NCBI GenBank assembly: GCA_963921425.1
Contig: OY992840.1
Span: 7,876,501 to 7,940,500 of the forward strand
DNA: 64,000 nt
Source of the DNA: Dryas octopetala
Lineage: Eukaryota; Streptophyta; Magnoliopsida; Rosales; Rosaceae
Direction: 5' to 3'
A program made the position numbers and the translations under genes. Positions 1-11,464 of this stretch are shown here, one piece after another. The notes beneath the pieces were generated by a model that was not told where the DNA came from, made no database searches, and saw nothing but the letters and a program-made list of their open reading frames with translations. Within the stretch, counting starts at the first letter, position 1, and the number at the start of each line of letters is the position of its first letter.

Positions 1-209
1 CAAAAGTTAAGAAAAAAGAGAAACTGCTGTAGTAACCAGCTCTTTGTGGTAACAAACTCTTATCTCTTTATAAAACTGACTTTTGTTTCCTTAATTTAAC
101 TACTTTAATTATTTTATTTATCAATTTAATTTTAAATTTTATTTAAAATGGCCTATTAATGCATGTGTCAAGACGCTAGTTAGTTATTGACTCTTTTTCC
201 ACTTTTCAG

Positions 210-3200
210 GTAATATCTGTCCGACCATTTATGACTTTTACAAACAGGCTTGGTCAGGACATATATATCAAGTTAGGTAGTGAGGATGAACCAAAGGTCC
301 TTCATGCATCTGATTCAAGAATCTGTTTTGTATACCGTGAATCAGATGGACCTAATAAACTTCAGGTTAGTGGAGTGTCTGTTCTTGTATTACTACATAC
401 ACATTTCTATTACTCATCCTTTGTATCTTTAGTTGTAGAGGTGGCAAACCTTTAGGCATAACTTCAAAATATTATGCCCATTGTTTAGAATAGGTAACAA
501 ATGAGGTACATCAATCATAACTCTAAAAGTGTTAGAATGGAGTACAACCTAATAGCAAATGGAAACTAATAACGACCAACTCACTATTTTTTTAAAAAGG
601 AAAGAAATTTTATTGTTCTTTATAAAAATGATACAATAACTGTGGACAAGTAGTCCACATCATAAATACAACACTTTTCTACTGGCAGGAAAGGAAACAA
701 GCCAATGTAGAACAGTAAGGGAAGGATATTAATTAAAGGAAACTTGGATGAAAATTAGATTGCTGGAACCCTCTGATAGTAACTATGAATCACTCCCAGT
801 TAAGAACAAGGCCTCACACCTTGGAATTGTGAATCACTCACAAGAACTAAGTAATTTTCGGAGTACTGTTCATCCCCACTTAATGACAGACTTACATGAC
901 TTATATAGATGTAAAACCATGACTCTTAGACTCCCTTAACTTTCTAGAATACATAACTTTATTATCAGTTTTAATGACTTCTTGGATATTCAAGAAGACA
1001 GCAGATATCCAAGCATTAATGACCTCTAGACTTGAGACTCCTTTTAAACCCGTAAGCATTTATCTATGAAAATCTCTGGACTCCTCCGACATTGTCTGCA
1101 AAAATTTAGAAACTCTAACAGCAGATTCTGAATGTCCTTATTTTAACCCATGTGTTAAATTAAGAGAAGGCAAGTCCAGATTCGAGTCTGGTCTCGAATG
1201 GGTTTCTGGTGTAACTTAATTTAATGTTAAAGGGATTGTTAGAGAAAAAAAAATGTAATGTTATAACTTGTAGGGGGCGCGTGACCTTTGGCAATTCCTG
1301 TGGACTGAGAACCAAAAACTAAACGAAAGGCCAGATACCATTTATACAGGTTGGGTTGATGCCAACTGGTTCCTTATGTAGTCTACTTTGACAAATAGTG
1401 GAAAGTATGTAGAGATGAGAAAAATTACAATCTGCTTTACCTTGACTTTGTAAGAGCACGTGGTATGGTATTTTAAAAAACAATTTTCAGTGTGTTGCAA
1501 TGGAAATGTTGGCATTACTGGTAAGTTTTATGTAGGAATAGTAAATCTGTGAGGTTCAATATAATACATCATTGTTTCTAAAATTGAATATAGGAATAAT
1601 TGCAGCAAACGTACAAGCCTTCATTGTATGGTCTACTATGAAGTTCAAGATTTCTTGTATGTGCTTTTTGTGGAATTGAAGTCTTCATTCATGACTGTAT
1701 AGGGGATAAAATGGAAAACTTAAAACTATCAAGGGTACCTTAAAATCTTATTTGTTTTATGATCAATGACATTAGTTGAGTAAGCAAATGTAACTTTACA
1801 ACAATCAACAATCATGCTGGCTTTACTTAATAGCCAGGCTTGGTATACTTTAGTTCCAATAAAAAACTTTTCATTTCCCTTCCAACTGTGAAGTTTGCAT
1901 TCTGTCAGCTATTGTGAATTTTTCTTTTATTTTAGGTTTTGTTAACATTAAGATCCTGAATTTTTATCTTATGCACTTGGACAAATTTTAATACTTATCA
2001 TTTTCTATTCCCATTTTAGGTTCGATTAGAAGACACCAACTGGTCATTTCCTATTCAAATTGTGAGAGAGGACACGATATCTCTTGTTTTGAGGAGGCCT
2101 AATGGTAGTCGGACATTTTTGAGAACAGAAATTCGAGGCTATGAGGAAGGTTCACGTTTCATTGTTGTATTCCGCCTTGGATCAACCAATGGTCCTGTCA
2201 GGTACTTATGCATGTATCTGTGTGTGTGTTTGTTTTGGATATATATAATATATATAGGACATGATTGAATAGATATGTGGTCTAATGATTTGAATCGTCC
2301 ATTTTTTAGATCATTGTTCAAGGATTATCCCTACAAAAATATTAACAAAATTGGAACTCATTTAACCATTAGTGTTTGCAAGAAACACTGTGTTCATCTA
2401 TTTGTTTGGTCATAGTTAGATGACTAAATGGTTTCTGATTTGTTTGAAATTTTGTAAGGATGATCCTTGAATGAGGACTCAACAAATGGAAGGTTTAGAT
2501 TATTGGATTGCACTGGGTTGGACCCATTTATGATCCCATTTCTTCTTACCAAAATGTATCCCTCTTTAGAAGTTTTACATATTATATTTATTATATATGT
2601 GTATGTATGTATGGATATATATATATACATATATGTATATATATACATACAGTCTTTCTCTAGAGAGGATGTCCGTATTTTTCAAAATTTGTAGATGCTG
2701 ATACAATGGCGACATAGGGTAGACAATGTGTCGACACGAAATTCCAAAACTTGCTGCAGCAAATTAGAACTTGTTGCAGCACATCTTAACTTGCTGTAGC
2801 ACATCATCTGTGTCGACACACTATCTATCCTATGTCAACACTGTGTCGGTTCAAAATTTGCGAACATCCTCTTTAAAGAAAAATTATATATGTATATAAA
2901 GGGAGCTTCAAGTGTGGGATCCTATATTTATGGGATCCCAATGTGGGGTCTACTCCACATTGTATTTTAATGATCTGAACCGTCTATATTCAAAGGTCAT
3001 CATTGCAAAAAATTAAGCAAATCGGAAACCATTAAGCTATCAAACTTTGATCAAATAAATAGACGAACAAAATATTTTCAATACACAGTTGAAATGGTAA
3101 TCATTTAATCAACGGTCAAAGGGTTTCTGATTAACCTAATTTTTTGCAAGCATGGTCCTTCAATGGAGACAAAAAAAGTAGATGATTCTGATTATCAAAA

Positions 3201-5003
3201 TACAATGTGGAGTAGGCCCCATGAGGGATCCCACTTTGCATTGTAGTTTGATGATTGGAGTTGTATGTTTTCTCAATCTCCATTCAAGGATCACCCCTGT
3301 GAAAAATTAGACAAATTGAAAACTATTAAGACATCTAATTGTCACGAACATAGTGATTTTGGTAAACACTTGAAATGAGACAATTTAATCAAATGGTTCG
3401 ATTTTCGATTTGTCCAACTTTTTGGAAGGATGATCCTTGAATAGATTATAGACAGCTCCGATCATCGGACTACAATCCGGAGGGGATCCCACAAGGGGTC
3501 CCTTAAATGAGGGATCCCTCATTAGAAGGGGTTTGTATATGTATATACATATATATATTTGAGAGAGAGAGAGAGAGAGGATTAACCTGTCAAATATTTT
3601 CTTGAGCAGAATTGAGAATAGAACAGTCAGCAAAACAATTTGCTTTCGCCAGTCGGGGTTTGGTGAAGATGCTTGGGTTTCCCTAGGACCTCTTTCAACA
3701 ACAAATTTTTCTTGGGAAGATCCATATGGACAAAGATTCGTAGAAGCTAAGGTTGACAGTGGCTTCACCACTGGGGCTTGGGAACTTGATTTGGAAAAAA
3801 CGGGGACATGCTCGTCAGAGGAGGAACTAGGATTGCAATTTCATGTTGTGGAAATTGGTGATATCAAGGTAGCGAGGTTCACAGACACCAGAGCTTCAGA
3901 GACAAGTTTGCATGAAGAAATTAGGAGTCTGCAACTTGCTGGAAATTGGGGGCATTCTCACGTGCAGAACACGGTTCAGAATAATAGTGCCTCACCTGTT
4001 GAGCTTATAATTGAGTTTGGAGTTGTAGGGGTCTCTATTGTAGACCACAGACCAAAAGAGATCTCCTACTTGTATTTTGAGAGAGTCTTCGTATCATATT
4101 CGGCTGGTTATGATGGTGGGACAACAGGCCGGTAAGAGCATCACCTTCTTAAAGTCCAATAACATTTTTTTTTTTTTCCGGCCATCTTTTTCAATTTGAT
4201 GTTATGTACAGTTCTGAAATTTCAACTTGTTTTTAGGAAATAAAAATATCAACTTTTTTCTTAAAATAAAATAAAAGATGAATTACATCCGATTAAGACT
4301 AGTATTGATAATTATATCTCATCAAAAAATAATTGATAACTTCATCACCTTACTGTACCATCTTACCATACTAGACACATCAAGGAGTAATAGAATGATT
4401 TGTTTTGCATGCCTAATTTGGACAAGGCATTTGATTATTAAGAATTGTATATTGACAGCATACAGAATCAGTTGGTTGAGTATCTCATCTGATTCTAACA
4501 AAATAATTACTTAGATAAAGGAAACATATATGAAAATAGATGCATATTCCTAAATATAAAATGTGGACACATCATTGCAGGTAAGAGTGGTTGCAACCTT
4601 TAATGGTGAGAACTGGCTGACAGTTAAAATCAGTGCAGTTAAAGTGACAGGTGTCTGAAACTTAGCTGCCTGAAGCTTGAGCTGTATAACCATTTGTATG
4701 TAGCAAAGAAGTAGGTCCTAATGACCTTATGGTATTCTCACGGTAGTTGGACTCAACCAGTCCTGGTGCTTCTTCAAAATGTCAATATAGGGCGGCATAT
4801 TCCTTTTGGTTGGAAACAAACTGTGTGCTGCATGTAGCTGTTGTATTTCTAAAGAGGTTCTGTGGCCAGGAAGAACATCTTAACCGGTTTTTTTTTTGGC
4901 CAGTAACGGGTTCTTTCAATTAAAACAAAATAGGATTTGTGTCTGTGGCCTACTTTATAGGGATGAAAAATCTTAATTGACAAAAATTAATACATTTAAG
5001 AGA

Positions 5004-5040
<37 letters not shown>

Positions 5041-6040
5041 GACTGAGTTAAATGTGTTAACAAAGATACAGGTAACGATATTTATAAAATAACATTGCTT
5101 TTAAATTTTATTGGAATTGTTTGGATTTGGCGATACTGAAGACTTTTGAGCTTTTTTCTGCTTTCCCTCTCCTAACTCTGAATAGTCTGATAGATCTTTA
5201 GGATCAAAGCAAATTCCTTTTATGACTCAGCGTTTTCAGCTCCATCCCCACTCCAATATAGCTTTGTTTATTACATATGATGCTAACACCAAACGTTTGT
5301 TTTCCTTTCTGCCAGGTTCAAGCTCATACTGGGTCATATGCAGCTGGACAACCAGCTCCCTCTAACATTGATGCCAGTGCTGTTTGCTCCTGAGCCAAAT
5401 TCTGACATGCATCATCCTGTGTTCAAGATGACTATAACAATGCGTAATGAAAATAGTGATGGCATCCAGGTCTACCCTTATATTTATATACGGGTAATGC
5501 TTTTAAACATGAAGCCTAAAATGTAAACCATTACATTGTAAGCATGAGAAGCAATTGCCTAAGCTCTAACCAAAATATATGATGACATGATAGGTGACTG
5601 AGAAGTGTTGGAGGCTTAATATTCATGAACCAATAATTTGGGCTTTGGTGGATTTGTACAATAATCTACAGTTAGATCGTGTGCCTCAAAGTTCTAGTGT
5701 CACAGAAGTTGATCCAGAGATACGCATAGAGTATGTGTCGCAACTTCTGCTTGTGTCTAGAAAATCTGCAATTTTTCAGTGGACTCGCATCATTATAATT
5801 CTAGTCTGCAGATGAAGTACTATTAAGTCTTTTTTTTTTTTTTTGGGTGGTTAAAGGCTAAAACAGTATATTGTAGAGTTGGGTTCTCAGATTTGTAGAT
5901 ATACTACAGTTGTAAATGTATGTGGTTCATATATTGAGTTTGTAACATTAGCCATATGAGAGTTGCATATAAGTTATATGATGCCAGATAAAAATGATTA
6001 AACAAAGATTTCACCCGGGTATTAAAGGTTTACTCAACTC

Positions 6041-6086
<46 letters not shown>

Positions 6087-9000
6087 CCTCTACTTTTCTT
6101 AAAGAGTTTGTGACCTTTCATGCATCTATTTCAGCATTAAGCTGATCATGGTCCTAGTTTTTTGCAGTCTTCTTGTCAACTGTTGAGTTGTCCCAAACCT
6201 ACTAAACACAGTATTCATTCTTTTGAATGCTTTTTGCAATAGCTTTACAGCTAGAATGAGAAGTGTTATTGTCATAGTTCTTCTATTTGTGCGACGTTGT
6301 AATTGGCATGCAGAACTTTGCTACTCTGTCTACAGATGGGGAAATTAAACTAACTTTTCCTCTGGCAGGACAGTAAATTTTTGTGATTGATTGGGGATGT
6401 AGTGATGTTTGTTTTTTTCTTTTCCTGTCTGGTCTTTCCAGCCTAATAGATGTTTCAGAAGTTAGGCTGAAGGTGTCATTGGAAACAGCACCAGCTCAGA
6501 GACCTCATGGGGTTCTAGGGGTGTGGAGCCCCCTACTATCAGCTGTTGGAAATGCATTCAAGATTCAGGTCAGCTATCTATCTTATTTGGTTGGCCAGAT
6601 ATATCTTATTTTTGTATATTGGAATCATTCTGCACTTCTATGTTTTGTGCTGTAATGGGAGGTTCTCCTGATCCGAATGCAATATTTCCATTCCAGTATT
6701 TTTTTCAATCTGTCCTCAAATTTTTCAAGTACTCTTATATTTACAGCAATATTTATGACCAAAATGATATGTAGACTTTGGGGCATATTTTCAAACGACC
6801 CTAGGAATGTAGTATTTATTCTTTAAGACCTTGTTTGGTGCTATAGATTGAATTGTATAGGTTAACTCACTAGATTCAAGGTATAATGTAGGCTAACTAA
6901 TAAATTTTGTCCAAGTTGAAGGAAGAAGATGGGTTAGTATAAGAGGTTGATAATGATATCCCACCATTTTGTGGGGATTGGAAGGGATAAGTTTTTCTCC
7001 TGACTAATCCATCTTCTTCCTTCAACTTGGACTGAATCTTGAAGTTAGCCTCTATTTCTTCCTTCAGTATATGTTGCATTTAGAAAGTTAACCTATCCAA
7101 TCCTAGACACCAAACGTGGCCATAATTTTGGTATAAGGATGCCTGCTTATATGACACTAATATCCCACTACTTCAGGTGCATCTGAGAAGGGTGATGCAC
7201 AAAGACAGATTCATGAGAAGGAGTTCCATTGTTTCTGCCATTGGTAACCGTATTTGGAGAGATCTGATCCATAATCCCCTACATTTGTTATTTTCGGTCG
7301 ATGTACTTGGTATGACAAGTTCAACTTTGGCTTCTCTTAGTAAAGGGTTTGCTGAGCTGTCAACTGATGGACAATTTCTGCAACTACGTTCAAAACAGGT
7401 AATTTTCTTCATATTAACTGGGAAAAGAAAAAACCAACAAAACTTTAGCCCTGCTATGTTATTATAGAAGGTTGATTTTAACAATGGTATCAGGTATCGT
7501 CAAGGAGAATTACTGGGGTGGGTGATGGAATTATTCAAGGTACAGAAGCATTTATGCAAGGTGTTGCTTTTGGGATGTCTGGAGTTGTGAAAAAGCCTGT
7601 GGAGAGTGCAAGAGAAAATGGCCTATTAGGACTTGTTCAAGGGCTTGGACGGGCTTTCCTAGGAGTTATCGTGCAACCAGTCAGTGGGGCATTGGACTTT
7701 TTCTCGTTGACTGTAGATGGAATTGGAGCAAGTTGTTCCAAATGCTTAGAGGTTTTCAATAGCAAGTCCACCTTCCAGAGAATTAGAAACCCTCGCGCTA
7801 TCCGTGCTGATGGTGTACTGAGAGAGTATTGTGAGAGAGAAGCTGTTGGGCAGGTAATTTGTTACTGTTTTCACTTAATTCTATGCACAATATTGGACAA
7901 TTTCTTGTTAGCGTGAGTGAAAGAGTTGCCTTTTATAATGAGGAAAATATCATTTGGGCTGATTATGTGTAATTACTTGTAACTGCTATACTTTCCTAAT
8001 TTGTATTCCTTGTATTACCTCATCCTGTGGGGGAATAATAAATTATTAGCAAATTATTCCTCTACTACTACTTTCTACATTTCTAACTCAACTTAGCCAA
8101 AAAATTATGAACATGTGCTTAACTAAACTTCACAACAGAGGCTGCAATATTGGAAAATTTATGACGATCCCCAAAATAATCAGAATATGAAGAATGTACT
8201 CCACTTTCTGAGTTCTTTAACAGTCGACGGGTGTAAAAGGGTGACTTTAGTGATTAACGAAACTATTTTCCCCATTGTTACTGTGAGTCTGAGTGAGTAG
8301 GATCCAGAATCCATACAATATTTGGTGGCTAAAAATTCAGGATGAAGCTTTTCTGGTCTTTAGATAATTTTCATTCCAAACTTAAACTGACTCATTGTTG
8401 AAAAGCTTGAAATGCATGCATGTTGTATGAATCAAAAGTATCTGTTAATTTTCAGACTTTTCACTACAAAAGGTTGTGAGTATGATCTTAATGTACAGTT
8501 ATTAATTTTTCTTTTTTTCTTTTTGGTCGTAGATGATTTTATACCTTGCAGAAGCACATCGGCAATTTGGTTGTACTGAAATATTCAAGGAGCCCTCAAA
8601 GTTTGCTTGGTCTGATTATTATGAAGAGCATTTTGTTGTGCCTTACCAACGGATTGTTTTAGTGACCAATAAGCGAGTCATGCTGCTTCAGGTTAGTAAA
8701 GCGATCTTGGCTATAGCCTATATGTACCTTTATTATAGATTACCAAATCCTTTGTTTGCTTGACATTCAATCTCTGTTTTCTTGCTTCCTAGTGTTTGGC
8801 TCTAGACAAAATGGATAAGAAGCGTTGCAAGATCATGTGGGACGTACCTTGGGAAGATCTTATGACTGTGGAGTTGGCAAAAGCAGGCTACAATCAGCCA
8901 TCTCACTTGATCCTCCACCTCAAAAATTTTAGGAGATCAGAAAACTTTGTCCGGGTTATAAAGTGCAGTGTTGAAGAAGAATTAGAGAGAAGAGAACCCC

Positions 9001-11464
9001 AAGCTGTTAGGATCTGTTCCGTAGTACGTAAGATGTGGAAAGCATATCAGTATGACATGAAAAGCCTAGTTCTGAAGGTCAATACTGTACATAAATATTA
9101 ACTTCTTGAGAGGGAGAATGTATAAAATTCTAATATGATTCTCCATTCTCAGGTTCCATCAAGCCAGAGACATGTGCATTTTGCCTGGTCTGAACTTGAT
9201 GGGAGAGAACAACGTTCGCTGAACAAAGCTGTTACTAGGCTGAGAGACCTCCCATCAGACAGTTCTGCATTGGATGGTAGGAGATTTGTTAAACACAGTA
9301 TAAACTTTTCAAAGATTTGGAGCAGCGAACAAGAATCCAGAGGTCGATGCACATTGTGCAGAAAGCAGGTAAAGTATTCAACTTGCTTTACTTGTTTCCA
9401 TCCTTGGAATTTTTATTGTTTGCAGGAAGATTTCAAGATTTTAAATTCCTGCAGTGTAGATGAAACATTGTTTCTTATTTTTAGGTTGCGGAAGATGGTG
9501 GAATATGTAGCATTTGGAGACCCGTTTGTCCAAATGGGTAATTATGAGCATATTTTTTATTTTTTATTTTTTTCCTTAAGACCTTGTATGTACATTGCAT
9601 TTTATTCTTTTTACTTATCAGTGACTAATGGCATCTGTCTATGCATTAATCATAGGGATTTATTTTAGTTGGACTAGGACTATTCTTGTGAATTTTCTCT
9701 TGCCACAACTTCATGTTCTGTGTTTTTTTTTTTTTTTTTTTTAATCTAGGATACTTTTTCACAGCCTTTTTTCCACTGTACACGAAGTTGATTAAGTTCA
9801 AGAAGCTTCCTTCAAATTCTCGATCAACTGAAAGGGACTGGAATATTGAAAAAAAATGTTATTGATGTTTTCTCTAACTGAGCTAAAGCTTTGATGGCTA
9901 GGGAATGGGAATGAATATATTTTGTGAATTTGGTGCACCTTTGTTTGCTTTGTAAGTTTTGGTGGTTTTGTTTATGATTTTCTTGTGGTTGTAGGTTGTA
10001 TTTCCTTGCTTGTCAGCTTTGGTGTCCTTCTTGTTGTAGGTTGAGGGTAGTTTCTTTTGTGGACTTCTGGTCAGCTTTTGACTGTACACTTTTTTCCTAT
10101 TAATACAAGTTTCTCATTTCCTATCCCAAAAAGAGAAAATTAAATCCACCCCCACCTCACTTTTTTGCCAATCAAATGAGAAAAGACAAGATAAGATAAA
10201 ATGGTCATTTGTGGTTCTTTTTTTTTTCTTTTTCTTTTTTTAACCTTTTGTATAATGTGGATTAGAGACAAAAATTCCATGTCTCCAAAGTGGCGCCATT
10301 AAGATGATAAAATCTTTCCTTTTCCTTCTTTTTCAAGAAATTTTTGGGTTTTAATTTATATACATTTCAGTCTCCCAAAAGTATGCATTTAACCACTAGG
10401 TGCTGCTAACTTGTTCAGTATCATTGTGAATTTTAGCGTGGTTCATTTGTTTTTTCTCTTCTCAGGTATGTTTCCATCGGAGATATTGCTCACATTGGCA
10501 GCCATCCTCCAAACGTTGCTGCAGTTTACCGTAAGATTGACAGATTGTTTGCACTTCCAGTTGGATATGACCTGGTAAGAAATTCATAATCAATAGGAAA
10601 ATTATAACCTAACTAAGCCAATTTCTGAGGATTATTAGGACTTCCAGGGCCTCTAGGTCATATCCTTTCTTGGCCTTACTCTAATATGGCATCTCTCTCA
10701 ATATACTCCTGGAAAATGGAGAGAATTGGATTTCACTTGTCAATGCATGTATGAAAGTGGTGATTTCATGTGCCTTCATGCAAACTGCAGCTATTGCTGG
10801 TCAACATTATCCTCATCATTTTCTTCTCCTATGCCGGGTCATCTGTGGAATACTCTCGTCATTTGATTTGTTAACAACAATTTGAATGAAAGTAGGGGAT
10901 GCTAGAAATGTGGTCATAAATCATCTATTCATTTTCAAACTACTTATAAACCTTCACGATCTGGATTGAGATTAAGTTTAATATAAAGTCTATTACTCCG
11001 GTCAGTGGTGACTACCTTTACATACAAAATTACTATGATGAGTTTTATGTGGCTTGAAGTTTTCTGATAAGCTTTATGGTTCTGTTATATAATTGTTAAT
11101 GTATGGTGATGTGCAGGTATGGAGAAACTGCTTGGATGACTACGCAACACCAGTAACGATTTGGCATCCTCGGGCTCCAGATGGTTATGTATCTCCTGGC
11201 TGCATCGCTGTTGCCGGTTTTGTTGAGCCCGAATCTGATTTTGTGTACTGTATAGCTGAATCACTTGCTGAGGAGGCACAATTTGAAGAGCAAAAGGTTT
11301 GGTGTGCTCCAGATTCTTACCCATGGGCGTGTCACATTTATCAAGTCCACAGCGATGCTCTGCACTTTCTGGCTCTAAGACAAAGCAAGGAAGAATCTGA
11401 CTGGAAACCCATGAGGGTTCTTGATGATCCTCTGCCTCTATTACAATCATTAAAAGAGCACTGA
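210..11464 (+). CDS. VPS13: VPS13-family intermembrane lipid-transfer protein, C-terminal 1017 residues (5' end outside window)
   Basis: Fourteen exons with GT/AG junctions: 210-365, 2020-2201, 3610-4131, 5316-5493, 5594-5730, 6442-6568, 7177-7398, 7494-7853, 8533-8691, 8793-9077, 9153-9368, 9485-9537, 10466-10574, 11117-11464 (stop TGA). They join in phase to 3054 nt. Seen: the first two exons match the SHR-binding/VAB region (NRLGQDIYIKLG; LRRPNGSRTFLRTEIRGYEE). Fragment residues about 390-620 form the conserved VPS13 C-terminal helical region (IGNRIWRDLIHNPLHL, GVGDGIIQGTEAFMQG, PVSGALDFFS). A PH-like part follows, then a Vps62/DUF946-type end (YVSIGDIAHIG, VWRNCLDDYATPVTIWHP). Family knowledge: VPS13 proteins are rod-like bridges that move bulk lipid at membrane contact sites; the C-terminus targets the membrane. 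A plant relative is SHRUBBY, but I cannot settle the paralogue. The introns hold several MITEs. The N-terminal chorein part is not visible. Confidence 0.93.
366..2019 (+). other. Large VPS13 intron, no feature seen
   Basis: This 1.65-kb AT-rich intron separates the first two exons in the window. I see no coding exon, RNA gene or clear transposon in it. Confidence 0.6.
2270..2530. mobile_element. Foldback MITE, copy 1 of a shared family (in VPS13 intron)
   Basis: Two imperfect inverted arms surround an AT-rich middle. The left arm carries AATCGTCCATTTTTTAGATC and the right arm GATCCTTGAATGAGGACTC followed by an AAATGGA word. The same arm words recur at 2915, 3222, 24713, 44255, 51287 and 61470. 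The outer ends are diverged and I find no target duplication. It is non-coding. Confidence 0.55.
2661..2875. mobile_element. Small inverted-repeat element with GCAGCA tandem core (in VPS13 intron)
   Basis: The ends GAGAGGATGT and ACATCCTCTTT are inverted. Inside, GACATAGGGTAGAC (about 2710) pairs with a diverged inverse at about 2815-2840, and GTGTCGACAC occurs in both arms. The loop has three tandem copies of an about 20-bp unit (AACTTGCTGCAGCA-like). This is probably a MITE; its superfamily is unclear. Confidence 0.5.
2915..3240. mobile_element. Foldback MITE, copy 2
   Basis: The left end GGGATCCCAATGTGGGG runs into CTACTCCACATTGTATTTT. The inverse of the same words ends the copy (AATACAATGTGGAGTAGG, then GAGGGATCCC). 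The interior shows the family arms (GAACCGTCTATATTC; GCATGGTCCTTCAATGGAGA). It abuts and slightly overlaps the next copy. Confidence 0.6.
3222..3515. mobile_element. Foldback MITE, copy 3, end-to-end with copy 2
   Basis: It starts GGGATCCCACTTTGCATTG and ends with the diverged inverse (CTACAATCCGGAGGGGATCC). The internal arms match the family (CTCCATTCAAGGATCACCCC and GGATGATCCTTGAATAGA). Copies 2 and 3 sit in tandem just upstream of the largest VPS13 exon in the window. Confidence 0.6.
4999..5037. repeat. (GA)n microsatellite in VPS13 intron
   Basis: A near-perfect GA dinucleotide run of about 39 bp with one GG interruption. A shorter GA run lies at 3561-3579. Confidence 0.9.
6043..6082. 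repeat. (CT)n microsatellite in VPS13 intron
   Basis: A perfect CT dinucleotide run of about 40 bp inside the intron between exons 5594-5730 and 6442-6568. Confidence 0.9.
6830..7120. mobile_element. Foldback MITE in VPS13 intron
   Basis: Outer ends TTTGGTGCTATAGATTG / inverse of AATCCTAGACACCAAACG and inner arms CCAAGTTGAAGGAAGAAGAT / ATCTTCTTCCTTCAACTTGG are inverted around a loop of about 75 bp. The TTTGGTG-type ends resemble MITEs common in eudicots. I did not find a clean target duplication. Confidence 0.6.

Noticed and set aside
1160-1200. GATTCGAGTCTGG resembles a tRNA/SINE B box
   Set aside because: The stem would have a six-base loop, no A box lies at the right distance upstream, and no tRNA fold can be built around it.
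9890-10120. GT-rich stretch resembling a LINE 3' end inside a VPS13 intron
   Set aside because: No coding remnant, poly(A) or duplication; similarity is only in composition.
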